From positions 1 through 64,000 of the forward strand of contig DWYC01000057.1 of the NCBI GenBank assembly GCA_019118925.1: a DNA stretch of 64,000 nt, given 5' to 3'. The notes under the pieces are model-generated. The model worked only from the letters and a program-made list of their open reading frames with translations, was not told the origin of the DNA and ran no database searches. Positions 1-11,058 of the stretch are shown here, piece by piece (the stretch's first letter is position 1; every line of letters starts with the position of its first letter). The translations under genes and the position numbers were made by a program. The DNA is from Candidatus Flavonifractor intestinipullorum (GTDB taxonomy: Bacteria > Bacillota > Clostridia > Oscillospirales > Oscillospiraceae).

Positions 1-43
1 CTACCAGGGCTTATGCACAATGTTCAATTTTTTTGCAATCTTT

Positions 44-103
44 GGCGGATGCTCCTACTTCCGCTTAGGAGGGCGGTGCTCTGTCCAGCTGAGCTACTGG
101 CGC
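44..103 (-). pseudogene. tRNA-Arg(CCT)-like fragment: D-arm and anticodon region present, T-arm and acceptor 3' strand missing
   Basis: Minus strand gcgccagtagctcagctggacagagcaccgccctcctaagcgg: 5' half is tRNA-like (GCTC..GAGC D-stem, CTCCTAA anticodon loop). 3' half (aagtaggagcatccgcca) has no T-arm and does not pair with the 5' acceptor. Confidence 0.4.
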
Positions 104-126
104 GTATGCAATTTTTATTCGTTTCT

Positions 127-198
127 GTGACCCCGGCGGTCGAGAACCCGCCAGATGTTAGGAGGCGACTGCTCTATCCGATTGAGCCGCTAGTACAC
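127..198 (-). pseudogene. degenerate tRNA-Arg(CCT)-like sequence
   Basis: Minus strand ..ggctcaatcggatagagcagtcgcctcctaacatctggcgggttctcgaccgccggggtcac: good D-arm and CTCCTAA loop, but the anticodon stem 3' strand and acceptor are mismatched. Confidence 0.4.
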
Positions 199-361
199 GA
201 ACAAAAGCGGTGGACCTCCCAGGCCGAATGGCGGGGCTTTGCATACACCCGGGCCCAACCGCGCTATGTGTTATTTTACCGCAAAGGCGCTTCTCTGTCA
301 ATGTCGCAGGTCTGCCCGGCCAAAACGCCGCACAGCGCGCGCTATTTGTGGAGAATTCCAG

Positions 362-390
362 TTGCGCTGTCTGAGGTTGTCCGTTATAAT
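362..390 (+). promoter_or_regulatory. sigma-A-type promoter upstream of typA (TTGCGC-17-TATAAT)
   Basis: ttgcgc 362-367, tataat 385-390, spacer 17. Confidence 0.55.
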
Positions 391-446
391 ATGAGGTTGA
401 GATTTCGGCTATTTTATCACTTTATCTGATACAAGAGGTGCTATTC

Positions 447-2269
<1,823 letters not shown>

Positions 2270-2273
<4 letters not shown>

Positions 2274-2743
2274 TCGCTCTCACGGTCCCCGGCTGGGGGG
2301 AGGTCCGGGTAGCCCATCTGGTGCTGGACTACAACGGCACCCTGGCCGCCGACGGTACGCTCCTCCCCGGGGTGGCTCCCCGGCTGGAGGCCATCCACCG
2401 GCTGGGCGTCTCCCTCCATATCGTCACCGCCGACACCAACGGCACCGCCGCACAGCAGTGCGCCGCCCTGCCGGTGGAACTGCTGGTCCGGGAGGGGGGC
2501 GCGGTGGCCCGGGAGAAAGCCGCCCTGGTGGAGCGTCTGGGCCCCGGTGAGACCGCCGCAGTGGGCAATGGGCGCAACGACGTGGATATGCTCCGCGCTG
2601 CGGGGCTCTCTCTGGCCGTCATCGGGGACGAGGGGGCCTTTTCCGGCGCCCTGCTGGCCGCCCATGTGGTATGCCGGAACATCGCCGAGGCCCTGGACCT
2701 GCTCCTGCTGCCCCACCGCCTGAAAGCCTCCCTGCGGGGTTAA
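2270..2743 (+). CDS. HAD-family hydrolase, soluble P-type-ATPase-like
   Basis: LVLDYNGTLAADG, VTADTNGTA, VGNGRNDVDML HAD motifs; ATG overlaps typA stop (ATGA). Confidence 0.75.
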
Positions 2744-2763
2744 CGATATCATAAGGAGACGCT

Positions 2764-3663
2764 ATGCAAGAGACGAACCGACGCCCCGACCTGGTCTGGA
2801 CGGCAGAGGCCGACGACTCCCTCCTCGCCTTCCTCCTGCGCCATGTGAAGGGTAAATCCCGCAACAACATCAAATCCATGCTGGCCCGGGGCCAGGTCTC
2901 GGTGGACGGCCGCACCGCCACCCGCTTTGACCACCCCGTTGCCGTGGGTTCCCGGGTCGCGGTCAAGGCCCACGTGGAGGAAGAAGTCCCCGGCCTTCCC
3001 TTTCCCATTCTCTATGAGGACCGGGACATTCTGGTGATCGACAAGCCCGCGGGCCTGCTGACCATCGCCAACGAGAAGGAGAAGGTCCGCACCGCCTACC
3101 ACATGCTCACCGACTATGTGCGGCAGGAGAGCAAGTTCGGCCGGGTCTTTGTGGTCCACCGCCTGGACCGGGACACCTCCGGCGTGGTGCTCTTCGCCAA
3201 AAACGAGGAGACCAAGCGGGCCTTTCAGGAGGACTGGGATGCGCGGGTGCTCCGGCGGGGCTACCGCGCTCTGGTGGAGGGCGTTCCCCAGCCCCCGGAG
3301 GGCGAGGTGCGCTCCTTCCTGCGGGAGACCCGCACCCACCTGGTCTACTCGGGCGCCCCCGGCCGGGACGCCAAGGAGGCCGTCACCCTCTATCGGACTC
3401 TGGCCTCCGGCGGGGGGTACGCTCTGCTGGAGATCGACCTGAAGACGGGCCGCAAGAACCAGATCCGGGTCCATATGTCCGACTTGGGCCACCCCATCGC
3501 CGGGGACCGGCAGTACGGCGCCCGGACCCGCCCCCTGGGACGGCTGTGCCTGCACGCCCACCGGCTGGAGCTCATTGATCCCCGCTCGGGCGAGAAGCGG
3601 GTCTTTGCCGCCCGGGAACCGGCGGCGTTCCGCCGCCTGTGCAGGGGCGGAGCGCGTTCCTAA
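2764..3663 (+). CDS. RluA-family pseudouridine synthase
   Basis: VVHRLDRDTSGVVLFAKN, KTGRKNQIRVHMSDLGHPIAGDRQYG; S4-like N-terminus. Confidence 0.9.
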   Translation: MQETNRRPDLVWTAEADDSLLAFLLRHVKGKSRNNIKSMLARGQVSVDGRTATRFDHPVAVGSRVAVKAHVEEEVPGLPFPILYEDRDILVIDKPAGLLTIANEKEKVRTAYHMLTDYVRQESKFGRVFVVHRLDRDTSGVVLFAKNEETKRAFQEDWDARVLRRGYRALVEGVPQPPEGEVRSFLRETRTHLVYSGAPGRDAKEAVTLYRTLASGGGYALLEIDLKTGRKNQIRVHMSDLGHPIAGDRQYGARTRPLGRLCLHAHRLELIDPRSGEKRVFAAREPAAFRRLCRGGARS

Positions 3664-3675
3664 TTTTCAAACATG

Positions 3676-3714
3676 ATCAGGCCGCCCGGCGCGTAAAGCG
3701 CCGGGCGGCCTGAT
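3676..3714. terminator. 17-bp perfect hairpin between convergent genes
   Basis: atcaggccgcccggcgc-gtaaa-gcgccgggcggcctgat; weak T tract. Confidence 0.55.
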
Positions 3715-3733
3715 TGCCGCTGTGCCGTACCGG

Positions 3734-5137
3734 TCAGGGCCTGTTGTTGATGCGCCCGGCGATGACCCGGGCCGCCTTCACGCCCGAGGCGCCCGCCTGG
3801 GCCAGACCCCGGGTGACGCCCGCCCCGTCGCCCACGGCGAAGAAGCCGGGCAGGGCGGTCTCCAGCTCCTCCGAGAGGGCCAGGCGGGAGGAGTAGAACT
3901 TCACCTCCGCGCCGTAGAGCAGGGTGTCGTAGTTGGCCGTACCGGGGGCGATCTTGTCCAGCTGATAGATCATCTCGATGATGTCGTCCAGCTGCCGCTT
4001 GGGCAGGGCCAGGGACAGGTCCCCCGGCACCGCGGCGGTGAGGGTGGGCCGGACAAAGGACTTGCCCAGCCGGTGCTCGTTGGTGCGGATGCCCGAGACC
4101 AGATCGCCGAACCGCTGGACCAGCACGCCCCCCGAGAGCATGTTGGACAGGGAGGCGATGTGCTTGCCGTAGCGGTAGGGCTCATTAAAGGGCTGGGTAA
4201 AGCGGTTGGACACCAGCAGGGCGAAATTGGTATTCTCGCTGCGCAGGGCGGGGTCCGAATAGGAGTGTCCGTTGACGGTGTTGATGCCCTCCACATTCTC
4301 GGCCACCACATGGCCGTAGGGGTTCATGCAGAAGGTGCGCACGCTGTCCCCGTACTGCTTGGTGCGGTAGACCAGCTTGGATTCGTAGACGACGTCGGTG
4401 ATGTGCTCAAAGACGCTGGCGGGCAGCTCCACCCGCACGCCGATATCCACCTGGTTGTTGATGAGCTCCAGCCCCAGGCCCTTGCACTGGTTGGCGAACC
4501 ACTCGGCCCCCGAGCGGCCCGGGCCCGCGATGAGCCAGGCGCACTCCACCTGGTCCCCCGCTCCGGTGGTCAGGCGGTAGCCCCCGCCGGGCAGCGCCTC
4601 GATGGCGGTCACCGGCGTGTGGAAACGGAAGTCCACGTATCCCTTCAGGGTCTCATAGATGCTCTGGAGGATTTTCAGGTTGTTCTCGGTCCCCAGGTGC
4701 TTGCACCGGGCCTGGAGGAGATGGAGGTCGTGCTCCAGCGCCCGCTTCTCCAGGGCTTTGGCCTCCGGCGTGGAGGTGGAGTAGACCTCGGTGGTGGCCC
4801 CATGCTTGACGTTGATGGAGTCCACATAGTCGATGAGGTCCATCACCTCCCTGGCGTCCATAAAGTCGGTGAGCCAGCCGCCGAACGCGGTGGTAAAATT
4901 GTACTTGCCGTCGGAAAAGGCCCCCGCTCCGCCAAAGCCGCACATGGTGTCGCAGACTTTACAGTGGATGCACTCCTTCACCTTCCCCGCCACAATGGGA
5001 CAGCTGCGGCTGTAGATATCGGCCCCCTGGTCCAGCGCCGCCACCTTCAGCGACGGACACAGGCGCATGAGCTCGTACCCCGCGAAAATGCCGGCCTCGC
5101 CACAGCCAATGATGGCCACATCATAGTTCGTCTTCAT
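3734..5137 (-). CDS. NAD(P)/FAD-dependent dehydrogenase
   Basis: MKTNYDVAIIGCGEAGIFAGYELMR FAD-binding motif; C-terminal FAVGDGAGVTRGLAQAGASG. Confidence 0.85.
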   Translation of the reverse strand: MKTNYDVAIIGCGEAGIFAGYELMRLCPSLKVAALDQGADIYSRSCPIVAGKVKECIHCKVCDTMCGFGGAGAFSDGKYNFTTAFGGWLTDFMDAREVMDLIDYVDSINVKHGATTEVYSTSTPEAKALEKRALEHDLHLLQARCKHLGTENNLKILQSIYETLKGYVDFRFHTPVTAIEALPGGGYRLTTGAGDQVECAWLIAGPGRSGAEWFANQCKGLGLELINNQVDIGVRVELPASVFEHITDVVYESKLVYRTKQYGDSVRTFCMNPYGHVVAENVEGINTVNGHSYSDPALRSENTNFALLVSNRFTQPFNEPYRYGKHIASLSNMLSGGVLVQRFGDLVSGIRTNEHRLGKSFVRPTLTAAVPGDLSLALPKRQLDDIIEMIYQLDKIAPGTANYDTLLYGAEVKFYSSRLALSEELETALPGFFAVGDGAGVTRGLAQAGASGVKAARVIAGRINNRP

Positions 5138-5373
5138 GTGCTTCGTTTCCTTTTCTCTCAATTTTGGGGGCGCGGCGCGCTTGTCCCCATGTTACATCTA
5201 GTATATCAAAAACCGGCCTCTTTGACAATGCGCGGCCCGCCTGGAACCGGAAATTTTGTTAGAGAAAACAGTGGTTAAAAAAAACTTAATCGTTTTTCCA
5301 GTTTTCTTTGTCTCCTTCCTGTGATAAAATGAGGACATACGCGAAACAGGATTTAAAATTTGAGGTGTATACC

Positions 5374-6540
5374 ATGAATGTACCATACGATTGCCTGGTC
5401 ATCGGCGCGGGTCTGGCCGGCGCCGTGGCCGCCCGGGAGCTGGCCGAGCGCGGCGGAATGCGCGTGCTGGTGCTGGAGCGGCGGAATCACATCGCCGGCA
5501 ACGCCTACGACCCCGCCGATGAGTCCGGCGTCATCATCCACCAGTACGGCCCCCACATCTTCCACACCCGGGACCGGCGGGTGTTCGACTACCTCTCCCG
5601 CTTTACCCGCTGGCGGAACTACCAGCACCGGGTGGTGGCCAATGTCCACGGCGTGGAGATGCCGGTGCCCTTTAATCTGACCAGCTTGGAGATGGCATAC
5701 GGCCCGGAGCGGGCCGCCGCGCTGGAGAAAAAGCTTCTGGCCGCCTACGGCGCCGAGACCAAGGTCACCATTCTGGACCTGCGCCGCAGCGAGGACCCGG
5801 AGATCAAGGCCCTGGCCGACTATGTGTACGAGCATATCTTCCTCCACTACACCATGAAGCAGTGGGACCAGTCTCCGGAGGAGATCGACCCCAACACCAC
5901 CGCCCGGGTGCCCGTATTCCTCTCCCGGGACGACCGGTATTTCCAGGACCCCTGGCAGGGGATGCCTCTGGAGGGCTACACCGCCCTGTTCCGGAAGATG
6001 CTGGACCACCCCAACATCACTGTGGAGCTGGGCGTGGACGCCCGGACGCGGATGACGCTGGACGCGGCGGGCGTCCGGCTGGACGGCGCGCCCTTCCCCG
6101 GTCTGGTGGTCTACACCGGCGCGGTGGACGAGCTCTTTGACTGCCGGTTCGGCCGCCTGCCCTACCGGACGCTGGAGTTCCAGTTCGAGACCCACCCGGT
6201 GGATTTCTACCAGTCCCACGGCACGGTGAATTATACCGTCAGCGAGCCCTGGACCCGCATCACCGAGTTCAAGTACCTCACCGGGCAGGACCTCCCCGGC
6301 GTGACCACCATCGCCAAGGAGATTTCCCACGCCTACACCGGCGCGGCGGGCGAGACCCCCTATTACCCCATCATCAGCCCGGACAACCAGGCGCTCTATG
6401 CCCGGTATGAGGCGCTGACCCGGAACCTGGGGCGCTTCTATCTGCTGGGCCGCCTGGCCGAGTACAAATACTACAACATGGACGCCATCGTCGCCCGCGC
6501 CCTGGCCCTGTGCGACGATCTCCTGCAACGGAAGGAGTGA
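5374..6540 (+). CDS. glf: UDP-galactopyranose mutase
   Basis: [21 protein letters not shown].., HIAGNAYD.., YGPHIFHT, KQWDQSPEEIDP, PYRTLEFQFE. Confidence 0.93.
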   Translation: MNVPYDCLVIGAGLAGAVAARELAERGGMRVLVLERRNHIAGNAYDPADESGVIIHQYGPHIFHTRDRRVFDYLSRFTRWRNYQHRVVANVHGVEMPVPFNLTSLEMAYGPERAAALEKKLLAAYGAETKVTILDLRRSEDPEIKALADYVYEHIFLHYTMKQWDQSPEEIDPNTTARVPVFLSRDDRYFQDPWQGMPLEGYTALFRKMLDHPNITVELGVDARTRMTLDAAGVRLDGAPFPGLVVYTGAVDELFDCRFGRLPYRTLEFQFETHPVDFYQSHGTVNYTVSEPWTRITEFKYLTGQDLPGVTTIAKEISHAYTGAAGETPYYPIISPDNQALYARYEALTRNLGRFYLLGRLAEYKYYNMDAIVARALALCDDLLQRKE

Positions 6541-6544
6541 TCCC

Positions 6545-7573
6545 ATGGAAAAGCTCATCACCTTCGCCGTGCCCTGCTACAACTCGGCGGCCTACATGGA
6601 CCACTGTATGGAAACGCTTCTCACCGGGGGCGACGATATTGAGATCATCCTGGTGGACGACGGTTCCACCAAGGACGACACCCCCGCCATCTGCGACCGC
6701 TACGCCCAGCAGTACCCCGGCGTGGTCCGGGTCATTCATCAGCCCAACGGCGGCCATGGCGAGGGCGTCAACCAGGGGATCCGCAACGCCTCGGGCCTGT
6801 ACTACAAAGTCGTGGACTCCGACGACTGGCTGGATACCGGCGCGCTGAAGGCCGTCCTGGCCAAACTGCGGCAGTTTGCCAAGATGAAGCACCCCGTGGA
6901 CCTGATGGTGTGCAACTACGTCTATGAGCACGTGGAGGACAACACCAGGAAGGTCATGCGCTACACCAACGTCTTTCCCAAAGACCGTGTGTTCTCCTGG
7001 AACCAGATCGGCCGTTTCCGCCCCTCCCAGTATCTGCTCATGCACTCGGTGATTTACCGCACCGAGGTGCTGCGCCGGTGCGGTCTGGAGCTGCCCAAGC
7101 ACACGTTCTATGTGGACAACATCTTCGTCTATCAGCCCCTTCCCTTTGTCCGTACCATCTATTATATGGATGTGGACCTCTACCGCTACTTCATCGGCCG
7201 GGCCGACCAGAGCGTCAACGAGAAGGTCATGGTCACCCGGGTAGACCAGCAGCTTCGGGTCACCCGTCTGATGATCGACGCCCACGACCTGCGCAAGCTG
7301 CGCGCCACCCAGCCCAAGCTGAGCCGGTATATGTTCAACTATCTGGCCATGATGATGACCATCTCCTCCATCTTTTTGATGATCGACGGCTCGCCGGAGG
7401 CCCTGGGAAAAAAGACCCAGCTCTGGGAGTACCTGCGGACGGTGGACCGCAGCCTCTATCACAAGATGAAGTACCGGGCCGTCTCGGCGGTCTCCAACAT
7501 CCCCGGCTATCAGGGCCGGAAGCTCTCGGTCAAGCTCTACCGGCTGGCCCGGAAGATTTACAAGTTCAACTAA
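6545..7573 (+). CDS. glycosyltransferase family 2
   Basis: ITFAVPCYNSAAYMDHCMETLL.., EIILVDDGSTKDDT, KVVDSDDW. Confidence 0.9.
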   Translation: MEKLITFAVPCYNSAAYMDHCMETLLTGGDDIEIILVDDGSTKDDTPAICDRYAQQYPGVVRVIHQPNGGHGEGVNQGIRNASGLYYKVVDSDDWLDTGALKAVLAKLRQFAKMKHPVDLMVCNYVYEHVEDNTRKVMRYTNVFPKDRVFSWNQIGRFRPSQYLLMHSVIYRTEVLRRCGLELPKHTFYVDNIFVYQPLPFVRTIYYMDVDLYRYFIGRADQSVNEKVMVTRVDQQLRVTRLMIDAHDLRKLRATQPKLSRYMFNYLAMMMTISSIFLMIDGSPEALGKKTQLWEYLRTVDRSLYHKMKYRAVSAVSNIPGYQGRKLSVKLYRLARKIYKFN

Positions 7574-7582
7574 GCCATGAAA

Positions 7583-7612
7583 AACGCGGGTATGCCACAG
7601 CATACCCGCGTT
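7583..7612. terminator. bidirectional rho-independent terminator
   Basis: aacgcgggtatg-ccacag-catacccgcgtt between convergent genes. Confidence 0.75.
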
Positions 7613-7626
7613 GTATTCCTCTCTCC

Positions 7627-8523
7627 TCAGTCCAGGAACTGGATGGCCGCACCCAGCACCCCCGAGCCGATATATACGCTCAGCGTGGCGTCTATCTCCC
7701 CCGTCCAGAAGTGTTCATATGCCGGGAAGCGTTCCCTGACCGTTCCGGCCAGCGTCTCCATCTCTTCGGGCGCGCCGCCGTTGGCCACCGCCAGGTTGTA
7801 CCGCCCCGGCCGGGACGCGTACCGCTCCAGCAGCTCCACCAGCTTTCCCTGTACCGCCTTGCGGCCCCGGACCTTGGCCACGCTGGCCAGCTGCCCGTCG
7901 GGGGCGAACCCCACCAGAGGTTTGATGTTCAGCATGGTCCCCGCCAGAGCGGTAATCTTTCCGATCCGCCCGCCCTTCTGGAGGTACTCCAGGGTGTCCA
8001 CCGAGAAAAAGGGGTGGGTATGGGCGATGAGATGGGGGACCCGGCGCTCGCACAGCTCCCGGAAGCCCATGCCCCCGCGGATGTCCTCCCAGATCTGGAG
8101 GAGCATCATGCCGATGCCCAGGCTGCCGCTTATGGAGTCAAAGACGGCGACCTCCAGGTCCTCCCGGCCCTGGGCGACCACCCGCACCAGGTTGCACGTG
8201 CCCGAAAGTCCCCCTGACAGGTGCAGGGCGATGACCTTCTCATAACCGGCCGCGGCGATGGCGTCCAGTACGGCCTCCACACTCCCGCCGTCGGGCAGGG
8301 AGGTCTTGGGCAGTTCCCCCGCCTCCAGGCGGGCGTAGATATCCGCGGCGGAGATGTCCACTCCGTCGGCATACTCCCCATCCCGGCACAGAATCTTCAG
8401 CGGCACCATGAAGATGGGTTTTCCATCCCGGTACTCCGGGCGCAGATCGGCGCAGGAGTCGGTAAGCAGCGCAATTTTCTCGGGATTTTCCCCCCATAGA
8501 CGGCACACGGTTGACAAGTTCAT
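7627..8523 (-). CDS. DegV family fatty-acid-binding protein
   Basis: IALLTDSCADLRPEY, TSLPDGGSVEAVLDAI, HLSGGLSGTCN, LNIKPLVGF. Confidence 0.9.
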   Translation of the reverse strand: MNLSTVCRLWGENPEKIALLTDSCADLRPEYRDGKPIFMVPLKILCRDGEYADGVDISAADIYARLEAGELPKTSLPDGGSVEAVLDAIAAAGYEKVIALHLSGGLSGTCNLVRVVAQGREDLEVAVFDSISGSLGIGMMLLQIWEDIRGGMGFRELCERRVPHLIAHTHPFFSVDTLEYLQKGGRIGKITALAGTMLNIKPLVGFAPDGQLASVAKVRGRKAVQGKLVELLERYASRPGRYNLAVANGGAPEEMETLAGTVRERFPAYEHFWTGEIDATLSVYIGSGVLGAAIQFLD

Positions 8524-8551
8524 CCTCTCATTTTATACTAGTTCCGACATG

Positions 8552-8568
8552 ACATAACGTTGTTATGT
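8552..8568. promoter_or_regulatory. palindromic operator candidate in the divergent degV/tetR intergenic region
   Basis: acataac-gtt-gttatgt. Confidence 0.5.
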
Positions 8569-8623
8569 GAGTTCATTATATCCATTCCTTCCCCGGCTGT
8601 CAAGCGGAAAGGAGGCCATATCG

Positions 8624-9214
8624 TTGGAATATCAGCAGCGCCGCAGGGAGCAGGCTCGCCAGACCGAGCAGGCCATCTTGCAGGCCGCCATGGAACTCTC
8701 CCGGCAGAAGAGCTTTGACAAGGTTTCGGTGCGGGACATCTGTCAAAAGGCCGGCATCACCACCGGCGCGTTTTACCACCACTTCCGCTCCAAAGAGGAG
8801 CTGCTCCTCAAGGGGTTTGCCCCCCTGGACCGCTATATGGAGCAGGCCATGTCCGGTTACGAGGGAGAGCCGCCCCAGGCACGGCTGGGACAGCTTCTCA
8901 CCAGCTACGCCGCCTTTATGGAGTCCCTGGGCTGGGAGCTGGTGGCCCGCTACTACCAGCAGCGGCTGGGGGCCCCTCCCTCCCACTCCATCGACCGGCG
9001 GCGGTACACCTACCGCACCATGGTGGAGTGTCTGCGCCAGTGTGAGGAGGAGGGGAAACTGCCTTCGGACTGCACTCCGGAGTGGCTCTCCGACTTCCTC
9101 TTCCGGCATTTCCGGGGCGTGGTGATCGACTGGGTCATCCACCAGGGGAGCTACCCCCTGCTCTCCAAGCTCACCCAGGATTATCAGCTCTTCGCCCGGC
9201 TGTTCAAAGTCTGA
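8624..9214 (+). CDS. TetR/AcrR family transcriptional regulator
   Basis: TTG start behind aaaggagg; AILQAAMELSRQKSFDKVSVRDICQKAGITTGAFYHHFRSKEELL. Confidence 0.9.
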   Translation: MEYQQRRREQARQTEQAILQAAMELSRQKSFDKVSVRDICQKAGITTGAFYHHFRSKEELLLKGFAPLDRYMEQAMSGYEGEPPQARLGQLLTSYAAFMESLGWELVARYYQQRLGAPPSHSIDRRRYTYRTMVECLRQCEEEGKLPSDCTPEWLSDFLFRHFRGVVIDWVIHQGSYPLLSKLTQDYQLFARLFKV

Positions 9215-9226
9215 GCGCCAAACCAA

Positions 9227-9264
9227 ACTGCGCCCCGGAGTCAAACACGACTCCGGGGCGCAGT
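9227..9264. terminator. bidirectional terminator hairpin
   Basis: actgcgccccggagtc-aaacac-gactccggggcgcagt followed by gtttctctttt. Confidence 0.8.
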
Positions 9265-9279
9265 GTTTCTCTTTTCCGT

Positions 9280-10188
9280 TCAGGACCGGGCGGCAAAATA
9301 CGCCCTGGTCTCCCGGGCATTGCGCATGACCTCTTCCCGCAGGGCCTCCAGGCTGGGGAACTTCTGCTCCCCCCGCAGGCGGTGATAAAACTCCATCCGG
9401 ACATTTTTCCCGTAGAGGTCCCCCTGAAAATCCAGAATAAACCCCTCCACATTGACCCGGTCTCCGTCATCCACCGTGGGCCGGGTGCCCACATTGGTGA
9501 CGGCCATGTGGCTCTCCCCGTTCTCAAAGCACACCTTGCAGGCGTATACCCCGTGGGCGGGGATGAGCACCCCGGCGGGGAATTGGAGATTCACCGTGGG
9601 AAAGCCCAGCGTGGAGCCCAGGTGTTTGCCCCGGGCCACCGTGTTGGTGAGCGTGTGGGGATGGCCCAGAAACTCCATCGCCCGCTCCATCTCCCCCTGG
9701 GCCACCAGGGTGCGGATGTACGTGGAGGAGATGGTGATGCCGTCCCGCTCCACCTTGGGGATGATGTCGCAGCCCACCCCCAGCTCCCGGCAGGTCTCCT
9801 GGAGCCGCTGGGGATTTCCCTCCCCCTTGTAGCCGAAGTGGAAGTCGTGGCCCGCCACCAGGTGGACGGCGCCGTGCTCTTTTACCAGGTACTCGGTGAT
9901 GAAATCCCGCCAGGGCAGGCGCATCATGCGCTCGTCAAAGTGGGCCACAATCACGTCCCGAATCCCGTAGTACCGGCGCATCAGGTCGGCCCGGTCGGCG
10001 GGGGAGCTGAGAAGGGGCATGGAATTGTGCAGTATCCGGTTCTCCGGGTGGGTGTCAAAGGTCACCGCCGCCGGAACTGCACCCAGCTCGCCGGAGCGCT
10101 CCCCTACCCGGCGCAGCAGCGCCCCGTGGCCCAGGTGCACTCCGTCAAAAAAGCCCAGGGCAATCACCCGTTTTGTCTCTTGATTCAC
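9280..10188 (-). CDS. ribF: bifunctional riboflavin kinase/FAD synthetase
   Basis: VIALGFFDGVHLGHGALLRRV, HPHTLTNTVARGKHLGSTLGFPTVNL, GVYACKV. Confidence 0.94.
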   Translation of the reverse strand: MNQETKRVIALGFFDGVHLGHGALLRRVGERSGELGAVPAAVTFDTHPENRILHNSMPLLSSPADRADLMRRYYGIRDVIVAHFDERMMRLPWRDFITEYLVKEHGAVHLVAGHDFHFGYKGEGNPQRLQETCRELGVGCDIIPKVERDGITISSTYIRTLVAQGEMERAMEFLGHPHTLTNTVARGKHLGSTLGFPTVNLQFPAGVLIPAHGVYACKVCFENGESHMAVTNVGTRPTVDDGDRVNVEGFILDFQGDLYGKNVRMEFYHRLRGEQKFPSLEALREEVMRNARETRAYFAARS

Positions 10189-10191
10189 GCT

Positions 10192-11058
10192 CTACACCTC
10201 GAAAAAGCTCTTAATGGTGGTCATGCGGCCCTTCCGCAGGTCTCCCAGCAGGAGGAACTGCCCGTCCGGGCCGTAAACCCGGTACGTCCCCTCCGCCCCC
10301 CGCTGGGGGAAGGGAGCGCCGTTCCGGGCGGCGTTCGCCCGCCGCTGGTCCACCGTCACGGCGGGGTAGGCCGAAAAATACGCGTCCACCGGCCGGAGCA
10401 GGGAGGCCGGGTCCGGGTGGGTCAGCACCGTCTCCAGCGGCAGGGCGTCGGCCTCGCCAAACCCACAGGCGCGCACGCGCCGCAGGGCGTACATGGCCCC
10501 GCCGCAGCCCAGCTTCGCCCCGATGTCGTGGCAGAGGGTGCGGACATACGTCCCCTTGGAGCAGGCCACCCGCAGGCGGAACTCCCTCTCGCTCACCTGC
10601 TCCACCACCTCCAGGGCGTGGATGGTCACCGGCCGGGGCGCCCGCTCCACCTCCACGCCCTTGCGGGCCAGCTCATAGAGCTTCTGCCCCTTCACCTTCA
10701 GGGCCGAGTACATGGGGGGCACCTGGAGAATCTCCCCCCGGAAGTCCTCCAGGACGGCCTCCAGCGCCGCCCGGTCCGCCGTCACCGGGCGCTCTTCCAG
10801 CACGGTCCCGGTGGTATCCTGGGTGTCGGTGCGCACCCCCAGCCGCAGCCCGGCCAAATACTCCTTATCCGACCCGGCGGCAAACTCCACCGCCCGGGTG
10901 GCCCGGCCCACAAAGACGGGCAGCACCCCCGTGGCCATGGGGTCCAGCGTCCCGGCGTGGCCCACCCGCCGCTCGTGGAGGACCCGGCGGCACTTGGCCA
11001 CCACGTCGTGGCTGGTCCAGTCCTGGGGCTTGTCAATGATGAGAATTCCGTTAGCCAT
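10192..11058 (-). CDS. truB: tRNA pseudouridine(55) synthase TruB
   Basis: NGILIIDKPQDWTSHDVVAKCRRVLHERRVGHAGTLDPMATGVLPV. Confidence 0.96.
   Translation of the reverse strand: MANGILIIDKPQDWTSHDVVAKCRRVLHERRVGHAGTLDPMATGVLPVFVGRATRAVEFAAGSDKEYLAGLRLGVRTDTQDTTGTVLEERPVTADRAALEAVLEDFRGEILQVPPMYSALKVKGQKLYELARKGVEVERAPRPVTIHALEVVEQVSEREFRLRVACSKGTYVRTLCHDIGAKLGCGGAMYALRRVRACGFGEADALPLETVLTHPDPASLLRPVDAYFSAYPAVTVDQRRANAARNGAPFPQRGAEGTYRVYGPDGQFLLLGDLRKGRMTTIKSFFEV

Noticed and set aside
13-429. 138-aa plus-strand ORF at the left edge
   Set aside because: Overlaps the two tRNA-like sequences and the typA promoter; no protein-like features.
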